Assembly (NCBI RefSeq): GCF_004363075.1
Contig: NZ_SNYN01000015.1
Span: 39,015-103,014 of the forward strand
Direction of reading: 5' to 3'
Length of the DNA: 64,000 nucleotides
Source of the DNA: Actinorugispora endophytica
GTDB lineage: Bacteria > Actinomycetota > Actinomycetes > Streptosporangiales > Streptosporangiaceae
In this document: one piece after another, positions 43,966 through 52,806 of the stretch
Layout: every line of letters starts with the position of its first letter
Position numbering within the stretch: the stretch's first letter is position 1
Made by a program: the position numbers and the translations under genes
The notes under the pieces: model-generated
What the model saw: the letters and a program-made list of their open reading frames with translations, nothing else
What the model was told of the DNA's origin: nothing
The model's database searches: none

Positions 43966-44997
43966 GTGACGCTTCAAGACTCTCCTTTCCTCCGGGCGTG
44001 CAAACGGCTGCCGGTGAAGCACACTCCGGTGTGGTTCATGCGTCAGGCGGGCCGTTCCCTGCCCGAGTACCGCAAACTCCGCGAGGGCGTGGCGATGCTC
44101 GACGCCTGCGCCCGGCCGGACATGATCGCCGAGATCACGATGCAGCCGGTGCGCCGCTACGGCGTCGACGCCGCGATCTTCTTCAGCGACATCATGGTTC
44201 CACTCAAGGCCATCGGCGTCGACCTGGACATCAAGCCCGGCATCGGTCCGGTCATGGCCGAGCCGATCCGCGACCTCGCCGGGGTCCGGACGCTGCGCGG
44301 CCTCGAACCCGCGGACCTCCCGTACGTGAGCGAGGCCATCGGCGGCCTCGTCGGCGAACTCGGCGACCGCCCGCTCATCGGCTTCGCCGGGGGGCCCTTC
44401 ACCCTCGCCTCCTACCTGGTCGAGGGCGGGCCGTCCAAGAACCACGAGCACACCAAGGCCCTGATGTACGGCGAGCCCGACGTGTGGGCCGAGCTCATGC
44501 AGCGCCTCTCCGCCATCACGCTGGAGTTCCTGCGCGTGCAGGTCGCCGCGGGCGCCAGCGCCGTGCAGCTCTTCGACTCCTGGGTCGGCGCGCTCAGCGC
44601 GGAGGACTACCGCGCCAGCGTGCTGCCCTACACCTCGTGGATCTTCGACCAGCTGAGCGGGCTCGACGTTCCGCGCATCCACTTCGGCGTCGGGACCGGC
44701 GAGCTGCTGAGCCTGCTCAGCGAGGCCGGTCCCGACGTGGTCGGCGTGGACTGGCGGGTCCCCCTGGACAAGGCCGTGCAGCGCGTCCAACCGGGCACCG
44801 CCCTGCAGGGCAACCTCGACCCCGCCACCCTGTTCGCCCCCTGGAGCGTCGTCGCCGAACGCGCCGACGACATCCTGAAGCGCGCCGAGGCCGCCGAGGG
44901 GCACGTGTTCAACCTGGGGCACGGGGTGCTGCCGAACACCGATCCGGCGATGCTGGAGCGGTTGGTGGAGTACGTGCACGAGAAGACCGCCCGCTGA
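43966..44997 (+). CDS. hemE: Uroporphyrinogen decarboxylase
   Basis: A 343-residue enzyme removing four carboxyl groups from uroporphyrinogen III to make coproporphyrinogen III. TPVWFMRQAGRSLPEYR includes the substrate-binding Arg pair, FSDIMVPLKAIGVD the catalytic Asp, and GFAGGPFTLASYLVEGG and HGVLPNTDP are conserved. The GTG at 43966 begins VTLQDSPFLR. It is monocistronic and ends before a B-type palindrome. With hemY and hemQ downstream it belongs to the coproporphyrin-dependent haem route of Gram-positive bacteria. Confidence 0.96.
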   Translation: MTLQDSPFLRACKRLPVKHTPVWFMRQAGRSLPEYRKLREGVAMLDACARPDMIAEITMQPVRRYGVDAAIFFSDIMVPLKAIGVDLDIKPGIGPVMAEPIRDLAGVRTLRGLEPADLPYVSEAIGGLVGELGDRPLIGFAGGPFTLASYLVEGGPSKNHEHTKALMYGEPDVWAELMQRLSAITLEFLRVQVAAGASAVQLFDSWVGALSAEDYRASVLPYTSWIFDQLSGLDVPRIHFGVGTGELLSLLSEAGPDVVGVDWRVPLDKAVQRVQPGTALQGNLDPATLFAPWSVVAERADDILKRAEAAEGHVFNLGHGVLPNTDPAMLERLVEYVHEKTAR

Positions 44998-45020
44998 CCC
45001 CCGCCCGCGGTGCTCCCCCC

Positions 45021-45081
45021 GCTGATCTTGACCTTCTCGCGGTGTCAACCGCCTCCGAGACCCCGAAAGGCCAAGATCAGC
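45021..45081. repeat. B-type palindrome between hemE and the DUF4349 gene
   Basis: Outer arms GCTGATCTTG and CAAGATCAGC are perfect over 10 bp, with an interrupted inner stem (CCTT/AAGG, GGT/ACC). It lies between convergent genes, 23 bases past the hemE stop and 10 bases past the DUF4349 stop, and can terminate both. Confidence 0.7.
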
Positions 45082-45091
45082 GAGAGGGGGG

Positions 45092-46051
45092 TCAGGTCCC
45101 CAGGTCGTCGGCCACCGGTTCGGCGGGTCGGGGAGCCCCATGGGCCGCGGCTTCGCGGCGGGCGCGGGAGCGGCGGACCAGCCAGACGGCCGGCGCGGCC
45201 GCCAGCGCGAACACGGCCAGGAACGGCAGCAGCCAGGCGAAGGCCACGACCAGCACGTCCACCACGGCCGTCAGCGCGCGCCAGCCCGAGGCCAGTCCGC
45301 CGAGGAAGCCGGGGGAGTCGTCGTCGGACGGGGGCACCACCGAGGAGGGCAGCGCCAGGGACAGGTCCACGGTGCCGTACGCGGTCGACTCGGCCAGCAC
45401 CCGCTGGCGGGCCTGCAGCGCCTCCAGGTCGGCCTGGCGGGTGCTCAGCTGGCCCTCGATCTCGAGGACCTCGTCCACCGTCCCGGCTTCCTCCAGCAGG
45501 TCCCGCAACCGCCCCAGCGACGCCTCGGCCGAGTCGACCCGGCTGTCGACGTCGGCGACCTCCTCGGTGACGTCCTCGGCGTACCGGTCCAGGCTCTTGC
45601 GGTCGCCCAGCGCGGAGAACTCCTCCAGAGCCTGCTCGTAGTGGTCGGAGGGGACCTTCAGGGTCATCCGCATGGTCGGGTTCGCGGAGTCGGTGCTGCT
45701 GGCGGACTCCGCGGAGACGTACCCGCCGTTGTCGCGCACCCACTGCTTGGCGTCGGTGGCGGCCGCGTCCAGGTCCTCGACCTGCACCAGCACGGACGCG
45801 GTGTGGACCACCGAGCGCTCGGCCGCGTCCAGGTCCGTGCCGGACGGGTCCGGGTACTCGCCGGGGGCGGCCTCCTGTGCGGCTCCGTCCCGCTGGGCGC
45901 CGTCAGGGGCGGAGAGGGGGACGGCCCCCGCCTCCTCGCTCATGGGTTCGGCACCGCACCCTGCGAGGACGAGGACCCCGGTCAGGGACACGGCGATCGG
46001 TAGTGCTGCGAGTCGGCGTCGTCGCGGACGCCCGGACACGGTGGCGTTCAT
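45092..46051 (-). CDS. DUF4349 domain lipoprotein
   Basis: A 319-residue lipoprotein with signal peptide and lipobox LAGC (Cys32), a DUF4349 domain (TASVLVQVEDLDAAATDAKQ, KVPSDHYEQALEEFSALG), a coiled coil (EGQLSTRQADLEALQARQRV), and a membrane segment near the end (VVAFAWLLPFLAVFALAAA) followed by a basic tail. Function is unknown; the domain resembles periplasmic envelope proteins. The ATG at 46051 is clear. Divergent from hemY, as in other actinobacteria. Confidence 0.85.
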   Translation of the reverse strand: MNATVSGRPRRRRLAALPIAVSLTGVLVLAGCGAEPMSEEAGAVPLSAPDGAQRDGAAQEAAPGEYPDPSGTDLDAAERSVVHTASVLVQVEDLDAAATDAKQWVRDNGGYVSAESASSTDSANPTMRMTLKVPSDHYEQALEEFSALGDRKSLDRYAEDVTEEVADVDSRVDSAEASLGRLRDLLEEAGTVDEVLEIEGQLSTRQADLEALQARQRVLAESTAYGTVDLSLALPSSVVPPSDDDSPGFLGGLASGWRALTAVVDVLVVAFAWLLPFLAVFALAAAPAVWLVRRSRARREAAAHGAPRPAEPVADDLGT

Positions 46052-46175
46052 ACCGGTTTCGACGCCCCCCTCCGGACACGGGTTTCGCTCACGGCATAAC
46101 ACGTCGGTCACGGTGCGGAGGCGCGGAAACGGGGGGTGCCGTACGGATCCGGTGACCATCTGCGAAGCTGGCGGC

Positions 46176-47618
46176 ATGGAGACGAAACCACGCGCCGTGG
46201 TGGTCGGCGGCGGGGTGTCCGGCCTGACCGCTGCGCACCGGCTCGCCGAGAGCGGACACAGCGTCACCGTCCTGGAGGCCGCCCCGAAGCCCGGCGGGAA
46301 GCTCGCCACCGCGACGGTCGCCGGGGTCCCGGCGGACGTCGGCGCCGAAGCGGTCCTGGCCCGCCGCCCCGAGGCGCTCTCCCTGATCGAGGAGCTCGGA
46401 CTCGGCGACCGGATCACGCACCCCGGGGTCGCGTCCTCGCGGCTGTACAGCCGCGGCGCGCTGCGCGAAATCCCCGCGGACAACATCATGGGCGTGCCCG
46501 GCGACCTCGCGGCGCTGGCCCGAAGCGGTGTGCTCTCACCGGCGGGCGTCCTGCGCGCCGCCCGCGACCTCGTCTGGCCCGCCACCCCGGTCCGCGGCGA
46601 CGTCCCGGTCGCCGCCTACATCGGCGTCCGCATGGGCGCCGAGGTGGTGGACCGCCTCGTGGAGCCGCTCCTGGGCGGCGTGTACGCGGGCCGGGCCGAC
46701 CGGCTCTCCCTGGACTCGACCCTGCCGCAGATCGCGCCGCTGGCGCGCGGCGAGCGCTCCCTGATGGCCGCGGTGCGCAAGGCCGGGAGGCGCGCCCGGG
46801 CGGCCGTCCCCGAGGGCGCGCCGCGCCCTCCCGTCTTCGCCACCCTGCGCGGCGGCCTGGCCGGCCTCGTCGACGCGCTCGCCGCGCGGCCGGCGGTCCG
46901 CGTGGAGACCTCGGCGACGGTACGCGAACTGCGCCGGACCGGCCGGGGCTGGAGCCTCGTCGTCGGCCCGGCCGGCGACAGCCGGCGGGTCGACGCGGAC
47001 GCCGTCGTGCTGGCCTGCCCCGCGCCCGCGGCCGCGCGGCTGCTGCGCGCGGAGGTGCCGCGGGCCGCGACCGAGCTGGACGGGATCGAGTACGCCAGCA
47101 TGGCCGTGGTGACCCTGGCCTACCGGGCCTCGGCGTTCCCCGCCCCGCCCGCGGGGAGCGGCTTCCTGGTCCCCGCGGTGGAGGACCGCGTCATCAAGGC
47201 GGTCACCTTCAGCAGCGTGAAGTGGCCGTGGCTGGCCGAGGAGCTGCGCGCCGTCCACTCCGGAGCCGACATGGTGCTGCTGCGCTGCTCGATCGGCAGG
47301 ATCGGCGGAGAGGCCGTCCTGCAGCGCTCGGACGAGGAGCTGGCGGCCCTGGCCGCCGCGGACCTGGCCGACATCTGCGGAGTCGCCGGGCCCCCCGTCG
47401 ACAGCCGTGTCACCCGGTGGGGCGGCGGGCTGCCGCAATACGCTGTGGGGCACGGGGACCGGATAGCCCGGCTGCGCTCGGCGCTGGCCGGGCACGAAGA
47501 CCTCGCGGTCTGCGGGGCCGCCTACGACGGGGTGGGAGTCCCCGCCTGCGTCGGCGGCGCCGAGGAGGCCGCGCGCCTGATCACCCGAACAACCACTCGA
47601 CAAAGGAGTCACACGTGA
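46176..47618 (+). CDS. hemY: Coproporphyrinogen/protoporphyrinogen oxidase
   Basis: A 480-residue FAD enzyme: [20 protein letters not shown] binds [11 protein letters not shown] and [12 protein letters not shown] follow, and the end has [20 protein letters not shown]. In actinobacteria this HemY-type enzyme oxidises coproporphyrinogen III to coproporphyrin III. The ATG at 46176 has a weak ribosome site. Its stop overlaps the hemQ start (GTGA), so the two are coupled: HemQ acts two steps later in the same route. Confidence 0.93.
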   Translation: METKPRAVVVGGGVSGLTAAHRLAESGHSVTVLEAAPKPGGKLATATVAGVPADVGAEAVLARRPEALSLIEELGLGDRITHPGVASSRLYSRGALREIPADNIMGVPGDLAALARSGVLSPAGVLRAARDLVWPATPVRGDVPVAAYIGVRMGAEVVDRLVEPLLGGVYAGRADRLSLDSTLPQIAPLARGERSLMAAVRKAGRRARAAVPEGAPRPPVFATLRGGLAGLVDALAARPAVRVETSATVRELRRTGRGWSLVVGPAGDSRRVDADAVVLACPAPAAARLLRAEVPRAATELDGIEYASMAVVTLAYRASAFPAPPAGSGFLVPAVEDRVIKAVTFSSVKWPWLAEELRAVHSGADMVLLRCSIGRIGGEAVLQRSDEELAALAAADLADICGVAGPPVDSRVTRWGGGLPQYAVGHGDRIARLRSALAGHEDLAVCGAAYDGVGVPACVGGAEEAARLITRTTTRQRSHT

Positions 47619-48322
47619 GCACGGGGCACGACAGCAGCACCTCGACCCCCGAGGACCCCAACCAGCTGATCCGCTACACCATGTGGTCGGTGTTCAAGGC
47701 CGGCGACCTCGCGGCGCTGGACCGCGCCGCCGCGGGCGACGAGGTGGCGCGGCTGCTCGACGCGGCGGCGGACAAGGGGGCGAGCACCCGTGGCGCCTAC
47801 GACGTGCAGGGTTTCCGCGCCGACGCCGACATCATGTTCTGGTGGGTCGCCGACACCCCGGACCAGCTCCAGGAGGTCTACTCGGCCTTCCGCCGCACCG
47901 CGCTGGGCCGGATCAGCACCCCGGTCTGGTCGGCGATGGGCCTGCACCGCCCGGCGGAGTTCAACCGCGGCCACGTCCCGGCGTTCATGGCGGGCGAGGA
48001 GCCCGGCGACTACGTGTGCGTGTACCCCTTCGTGCGCTCCTACGAGTGGTACCTGCTGCCCGACGCCGAGCGCCGCCAGATGCTGGCCGAGCACGGCCGG
48101 ATGGCGGCTCCCTACCCGGACGTGCGCGCCAACACGGTGTCCAGCTTCGCCCTGAGCGACTACGAGTGGCTGCTGGCCTTCGAGGCCTCGGAGCTGCACC
48201 GCATCGTGGACCTGATGCGCCACCTGCGCGGCGCGGAGGCCCGCAGGCACACCCGTCTGGAGGTGCCGTTCTACACCGGCCGGCGCAAGAGCGTGGCCGA
48301 ACTGGTCGAGTCGCTGCCGTAG
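47615..48322 (+). CDS. hemQ: Hydrogen peroxide-dependent haem synthase (HemQ/ChdC, chlorite dismutase-like)
   Basis: A 235-residue chlorite-dismutase-fold protein: [40 protein letters not shown] with the catalytic Tyr, and [15 protein letters not shown] near the C-terminus. It decarboxylates iron-coproporphyrin (coprohaem) to haem b. The GTG at 47615 follows AAAGGAG and overlaps the hemY stop. A stem-loop at 48331-48365 ends the operon. Confidence 0.95.
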   Translation: MSTGHDSSTSTPEDPNQLIRYTMWSVFKAGDLAALDRAAAGDEVARLLDAAADKGASTRGAYDVQGFRADADIMFWWVADTPDQLQEVYSAFRRTALGRISTPVWSAMGLHRPAEFNRGHVPAFMAGEEPGDYVCVYPFVRSYEWYLLPDAERRQMLAEHGRMAAPYPDVRANTVSSFALSDYEWLLAFEASELHRIVDLMRHLRGAEARRHTRLEVPFYTGRRKSVAELVESLP

Positions 48323-48330
48323 CGGACGGG

Positions 48331-48365
48331 AAGGGGGGCGCGCCCGGTCCGGGCGCGCCCCCCTT
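48331..48365. terminator. Bidirectional terminator between hemQ and pssA
   Basis: AAGGGGGGCGCGCCCG pairs with CGGGCGCGCCCCCCTT, a near-perfect stem just past the hemQ stop and 27 bases past the pssA stop on the other strand. Confidence 0.85.
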
Positions 48366-48391
48366 CGTCGTCTCGGCCCGTCGGCCGCGGG

Positions 48392-49156
48392 TCAGCGGTT
48401 CTGGTGCCGGTCGACCATGAGGTGGACCGGGGCGAGCAGGATCACCAGCAGCATCAGGCCCGAGCCCGAGTACAGCAGGACCTCCCCGGCGGGGGCGTCC
48501 ATGGCCCAGGCCGCCAGGCAGCCCACCCCGGCCAGGATCGCCGCCAGAACGGCGTAGGCGACCCGGCCGCGCGGCTTGGGGTACTTCACCTGGCTGACCA
48601 TCAGCCACGCCACCAGCAGGATCGAGGCGACCCCGAGGTAGACCGGCGGGTTGAGCAGCACGATGACGATCACCGTCATCGCCCCGAACGGGCTGGGCAG
48701 CCCGCTGAAGGTGTGCTCGCCCGGGGCCTGGCAGGAGAACCGCGCCAGCCGGACCACGACCGCCAGCAGCACCGCGGCCGCGGCGATGGTCGGCAGCACC
48801 GGGTTCCCCTGCACGATGAAGGTGCCCCAGGCCACGACGAAGAACGCGGGAGCGAAGCCGAAGCTGATGACGTCGGCGAGGTTGTCCAGCTCGGCGCCCA
48901 TCCCGCTGCCGCCGAGCTTGCGGGCCACCCGCCCGTCGAACAGGTCGCAGGCCGCCGCCACCAGGAGCAGGATGACCGAGACCGCCACCGCGTTGCGCTG
49001 CAGGGGTCCGTCGAGCCCGGCCGAGATGTGCGCCACCTGCGCCGTGGCGAGCTGCCAGACGGCCATGAAGCCGCACAGCGCGTTGCCGAGCGTGAAGTAG
49101 TCGGCGAGGGCCAGGCGGAGCCTGGGGACCTCCTCGACCGCGGTCCCCGCGGTCAC
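48392..49156 (-). CDS. pssA: CDP-diacylglycerol-serine O-phosphatidyltransferase
   Basis: A 254-residue integral membrane enzyme of about eight helices. The CDP-alcohol phosphotransferase signature is ACDLFDGRVARKLGGSGMGAELDNLADVISFG in part, with Asp residues D..DG..AR...G..D. It makes phosphatidylserine, which Psd then decarboxylates to phosphatidylethanolamine. The GTG at 49156 starts 7 bases after the psd stop; a TTG at 49177 in frame overlaps psd and is the alternative. Operon psd-pssA is normal in actinobacteria. Confidence 0.92.
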   Translation of the reverse strand: MTAGTAVEEVPRLRLALADYFTLGNALCGFMAVWQLATAQVAHISAGLDGPLQRNAVAVSVILLLVAAACDLFDGRVARKLGGSGMGAELDNLADVISFGFAPAFFVVAWGTFIVQGNPVLPTIAAAAVLLAVVVRLARFSCQAPGEHTFSGLPSPFGAMTVIVIVLLNPPVYLGVASILLVAWLMVSQVKYPKPRGRVAYAVLAAILAGVGCLAAWAMDAPAGEVLLYSGSGLMLLVILLAPVHLMVDRHQNR

Positions 49157-49163
49157 CGCCTGG

Positions 49164-49820
49164 TCAGTCGCGGTCAAGGCGGGTTTCCCCGGCCCGGACC
49201 CGCTGCCCGATCTCCACGGCAGGCGTGACACCCGACGGGAGGTAGACGTCGACCCGAGAGCCGAACCGGATGAGACCGATCCTTTCGCCCTGCTCGACCT
49301 TCTGCCCGACCTCGTGATACGGGACGATGCGGCGGACCATCGCCCCCGCGATCTGAATGACCGTGACTTCGCCCATTTCGGTGTCGAAGGTCCAGATGAC
49401 GCGTTCATTACGTTCGCTGTCCTTGTCAAAAGCCGGCCGGAAACCACCGGGACGATGCTCGACTCCGGTCACCACGCCGGCGAGCGGAGCCCGGTTGACG
49501 TGGACGTTCAGGGGGTTCATGAACACCGCGACCCGGGTCCTGCCGTCGGGCCGGGTGTCGATGCTCTGCACGACGCCGTCGGCGGCAGAGAGGAACCGGC
49601 CGCTGGCAGGACCGCGGTCGGGGTCGCGGAAGAACCACGCCATGCCCGCAGCCAACCCCACCGCGGGGATGGCGAGGGCTTTGCGCGCGCGTGATCCGCG
49701 GCTCGAGAGCACGGCGATGCCCGCGGCCGCCACTGTGGGAACCAGCCACGGGGCGGAGCCCCGGGCCATCCGCACGAGCGGCCGGGAGTGAGCGACTGGA
49801 TGGTCGTCGTCGGGGGTCAT
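49164..49820 (-). CDS. psd: Phosphatidylserine decarboxylase proenzyme
   Basis: A 218-residue enzyme with an N-terminal membrane segment (WLVPTVAAAGIAVLSS), NPLNVHVNRAPLAG with the catalytic histidine region, and FGSRVDVYLP near the C-terminus, where cleavage between Gly and Ser makes the pyruvoyl cofactor. This is the short archaeal/actinobacterial form. The ATG at 49820 is clear. First gene of the psd-pssA operon. Confidence 0.94.
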   Translation of the reverse strand: MTPDDDHPVAHSRPLVRMARGSAPWLVPTVAAAGIAVLSSRGSRARKALAIPAVGLAAGMAWFFRDPDRGPASGRFLSAADGVVQSIDTRPDGRTRVAVFMNPLNVHVNRAPLAGVVTGVEHRPGGFRPAFDKDSERNERVIWTFDTEMGEVTVIQIAGAMVRRIVPYHEVGQKVEQGERIGLIRFGSRVDVYLPSGVTPAVEIGQRVRAGETRLDRD

Positions 49821-49881
49821 GGGGAGCTTTCGTTGAGGACGCCTTGCGGCGAAGAGAACGCCTTCGACATGAAGATGGATG

Positions 49882-50304
49882 CTATTCCACTGTGTCGTCC
49901 GCTTCCAAGGTCAGGGCGACGGAGTTGATGCAGTACCGGTCGTCCGTGGGAGTGGGGTAGCCCTCCCCGTGGAACACGTGGCCGAGGTGGGAGTCGCAGC
50001 GGGCGCAGCGGACCTCGGTCCGGGCCATGCCGAGGGACTGGTCCTCGTGCAGGGTCACCGCGGAACTGTCGGCCGGGTCGTAGAAGCTCGGCCACCCGCA
50101 GTGGGACTCGAACTTGTGGGCCGACCGGAACAACTCCGCGCCGCACGCGCGGCAACGGTACACCCCCGCGGCGGTCGTCGACACGTACTCGCCGCTCCAC
50201 GGGCGCTCCGTGGCGCCTTGACGCAGGACGGCGAAGGCCTTCGGGTCGAGCGTGGCCCGCCACTCCTCCTCGGTCCGTACGACCGGTGCGCTTGATTCGT
50301 CCAT
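49882..50304 (-). CDS. msrB: Peptide-methionine (R)-S-oxide reductase
   Basis: A 140-residue MsrB with two zinc CxxC pairs (CRACGAE and CARCDSH), FESHCGWPSFYDP, HLGHVFHGEGYPT and the active-site cysteine in DRYCINSVAL. It reduces methionine-R-sulfoxide in proteins. The ATG at 50304 is chosen by length. Monocistronic, with its 5' side divergent from a small membrane protein. Confidence 0.95.
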   Translation of the reverse strand: MDESSAPVVRTEEEWRATLDPKAFAVLRQGATERPWSGEYVSTTAAGVYRCRACGAELFRSAHKFESHCGWPSFYDPADSSAVTLHEDQSLGMARTEVRCARCDSHLGHVFHGEGYPTPTDDRYCINSVALTLEADDTVE

Positions 50305-50478
50305 GAAGTCGACGCTACCCCGTTTCCGCTGTTGTTCGGCGTGTCCCGGCGGCGTGTGGACCATTACCGGCCGTAAAGGGGACATGTGCCTTTCCTGCCG
50401 CCCTTTCCCATCGGTGTGAAGTTCCGCCCCCGATCCCCCGGGTAGAGAGACCGGGAGCGAGAGCGGGGGAGGGGTGAC

Positions 50479-50871
50479 ATGTTCATCACGTACCGGCAAT
50501 CGACAGGGCGTCGTCGACCGCTCCATGTGGGGCGGGTCCATTATGGCCGCCTGTGGGTGGGGCACCGCCTGGGGCCGCTCGCCGCCCCGCTGCGCGCGGT
50601 GTCGGCGTCGGTGACCGCGGTCCTGGACCGGATCCGTCCGAGTCCGATGGCGGACGGCCCGCTGCTGGGCGTGGTGCTCCTCGTGGGGCTGGCCGCGCTG
50701 AGCGCGGCGGGCCTGGTGGGGCTGGCCCTGGCAGGCTGGGCGGCGACCTCGGCGGACGACGTGGTGCCCGCGGTGGCGAGCGCGGCCATCGTCGGCGCGT
50801 TGTTCCTGGGGCTGTTCCACCTGGTGTTCGCCTCGAAGCGGCGCAGGGGCGCCGGACGCGCGGACGGTTGA
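50479..50871 (+). CDS. Small membrane protein of unknown function
   Basis: A 130-residue protein with two hydrophobic helices (LLGVVLLVGLAALSAAGLVG and VVPAVASAAIVGALFLGLFH) joined by a short loop, a basic N-terminus and a basic tail (ASKRRRGAG). No family is recognised. The ATG at 50479 follows GGGAGGGG at good spacing, and codon composition is normal. It stands alone between msrB and the gene-poor palindrome region. Confidence 0.6.
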   Translation: MFITYRQSTGRRRPLHVGRVHYGRLWVGHRLGPLAAPLRAVSASVTAVLDRIRPSPMADGPLLGVVLLVGLAALSAAGLVGLALAGWAATSADDVVPAVASAAIVGALFLGLFHLVFASKRRRGAGRADG

Positions 50872-51191
50872 CGGCCGGAGGGTTCCCGGCTCGCGGCGAC
50901 GGGCCGGGGCCGTCCTCCCCGGCCCGCCGCGCGCGGCCGCTTCCTCGTGCGGCCGGGGCATTCCGGCGCACGAGGAGGTTCTCCAGAGAACCTGGTCTCT
51001 TTTATATCGACACAGAAACGGCACCGAGTCAACCGACCGGAACCGGTTCCGCGCCGAAACCCGGAACCCTGTACAGGCAGAGGCCCCCGGGCGGCCACTG
51101 AGGTTAACGACGCTTCACAATAGTGGCTGGGCGCCGGAAATGACAGAATTCGGGACGATTCGTTGCTTCCCGGGGGGTTCTCCGGAGTGGT
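50872..51191. other. Gene-free region with two unexplained palindromes
   Basis: About 320 bases downstream of the small membrane protein and of the GntR gene (which ends at 51192 on the other strand). It contains AGGTTCTC-CA-GAGAACCT (50976-50993) and CGGAACCGGTTCCG (51038-51051), with the AT-rich TTTTATATCG between them. No ORF is credible. The pattern looks like a regulated promoter but nothing recognisable lies downstream on either strand; a small RNA is possible. Confidence 0.4.
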
Positions 51192-51950
51192 TCACGCCTC
51201 GAAGTCGTACCGCAGGACGTAGGCGGAGCCGTCCAGGGTCATCTCGTTGAGCTCCACCGCCCGGTGCCCGGCGGTCAGCGCCACGCGCATTATGTGCAGC
51301 ACCGGGGTGCCCGGGGCCAGGGCCAGTTGGGCGCGTTCGTCGGGGGAGGGCATGCGCACCCGGATCTCCTCGGTGAAGTGCGCGGGGGCGTGCCCCAGTT
51401 CGGCCAGCCGGGCGTAGATCCCGCCCGGCCCGGTGTCCTCCCGGGTGACGGGGGTGCCCGAGACCAGCGCGGCCGGCAGGTACGAGGTCGCCAGCTGCAT
51501 GGGGCGGCCGTCCAGCCGGTAGCGGCGTCGCCGCGCCACCACCTGCTCGTCGCTCCCCAGGCCGAGGGCCCGGGCCACGTGCGCGGGGGCGAGAAGCTCG
51601 GCGACGGTGACGCTGTCCGCGGCGAAGGGGCGCTCCACGGCGTCGGCCTCCCAGATGGAGCGCCCCGCCCCCCACAGGTCCCGGGACAGCCGGGCCCTGC
51701 CGTGCCGCACCAGAGGGCGAAAGGCCCGCACGTAGACGCCGGACCCCCGGACCGCCACCGCGATGCCCTCGTTGATCAGGACGGATAACGCCTGTCGGGC
51801 GGTCGCGCGGGCAACGCCGTGGCGCTTCATCAGCTCGTTCTCACCCGGTATCCGGTCCCCGTCCGAGAGTTCACCGGAGTCGATGGCCGAGCGCAGCGCG
51901 TCGGCGATTTCTCGGTAGACGGGGGGAGAGTCGTTCTCGGACGTCGGCAC
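51192..51950 (-). CDS. GntR/HutC-family regulator with UTRA domain
   Basis: A 252-residue regulator: an N-terminal winged helix (YREIADALRSAIDSGELSDGDRIPGENELM in part; ATARQALSVLINEGIAVAVRG) and a C-terminal UTRA ligand domain (ERPFAADSVTVAELLAP, PGTPVLHIMRVALTAGHRAVELNEMTLDG in part). HutC-type members respond to small metabolites, often sugars, amino acids or histidine breakdown products. The GTG at 51950 follows AGGATGG. No target gene is adjacent. Confidence 0.9.
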   Translation of the reverse strand: MPTSENDSPPVYREIADALRSAIDSGELSDGDRIPGENELMKRHGVARATARQALSVLINEGIAVAVRGSGVYVRAFRPLVRHGRARLSRDLWGAGRSIWEADAVERPFAADSVTVAELLAPAHVARALGLGSDEQVVARRRRYRLDGRPMQLATSYLPAALVSGTPVTREDTGPGGIYARLAELGHAPAHFTEEIRVRMPSPDERAQLALAPGTPVLHIMRVALTAGHRAVELNEMTLDGSAYVLRYDFEA

Positions 51951-52041
51951 TTGGTGTCCATCCTCTCGGCAACGCGAGACTCACACACCGGGTATGTCCG
52001 ATAGTGGGGTGCTTTACGCCATTGCGGTTATCCGAATCCGG

Positions 52042-52797
52042 TCAGGGGCGGGTGTAACGCATGAAGAGCGAACCGTCGGATTCGGCGAGCGAGGCCAGCC
52101 GCAGTCCGCGCGCCGTCGCGGGACCGGTCCCGGCCACCACCCGCGCCGCGTGCGGCCCGACCAGGGTGGGGCTCAGCGTCAGGCACAGCTCGTCCAGGAC
52201 GTCGGCGGCCACCAGCGCGCCCAGCAGGTGCGGGCCGCCCTCGGTGAGCACCCGGTGCAGCCCGCGCTCGGCCAGCGCCGCCAGCACCGACGCGGGGTCG
52301 ACCGAGTCCGCTCCGACCACCACCACGTCGGCGTGCTCGGCGGCGGCCCTCCGGCGTTCGGCCGGCGCGCTCTCGGTGGTGAACACGATCGTGCGCGCGT
52401 CGTCGGGCGCGTCCGCGAGCAGCCCCGGGTCCAGGTCCATGCTCCGGGTCACCACCGCGATCGGCGGGGTCGCGGCGCGTCCGGCGCGCAGACCGGCCCA
52501 CACCTCGCGGGGGCGGACCGGCCGGTAGCCCTCGGTCCGCGCGGTGCCCGCCCCGGCCAGCACCACGTCGGCCAGCCCGCGCAGAACGCCCAGTACGGCC
52601 CGGTCGGCCGGACCGGACAGGTCCCGGCTGCGTCCGGACGGACCCCACGCGCCACCGTCGGCGCTGGCCACCATGTTGGCCCGCAGCCAGGGGCGGTCGA
52701 GCCCGGCGGGATAGGCGTAGTGCTCGGCCAGGTCGACGGGACCGGAGGGAGCGGGCAGCAGCCGCGTGATCGGAGGCGGCGCGGTGGAAGAACTCAT
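52042..52797 (-). CDS. RibD C-terminal-type pyrimidine reductase family protein
   Basis: A 251-residue dihydrofolate-reductase-fold protein with ANMVASADGGAWGPSGRS, LGVLRGLADVVLAGAGTART and LTEGGPHLLGALV, typical of the RibD C-terminal (5-amino-6-(5-phosphoribosylamino)uracil reductase) domain. It lacks the deaminase half, and lone proteins of this type may have other substrates. The ATG at 52797 follows TAGTCT (52805-52810, reverse strand) by 7 bases, suggesting a leaderless message; that -10 box lies at the tip of repeat M3. Confidence 0.82.
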   Translation of the reverse strand: MSSSTAPPPITRLLPAPSGPVDLAEHYAYPAGLDRPWLRANMVASADGGAWGPSGRSRDLSGPADRAVLGVLRGLADVVLAGAGTARTEGYRPVRPREVWAGLRAGRAATPPIAVVTRSMDLDPGLLADAPDDARTIVFTTESAPAERRRAAAEHADVVVVGADSVDPASVLAALAERGLHRVLTEGGPHLLGALVAADVLDELCLTLSPTLVGPHAARVVAGTGPATARGLRLASLAESDGSLFMRYTRP

Positions 52798-52806
52798 GGA
52801 CCCGAG

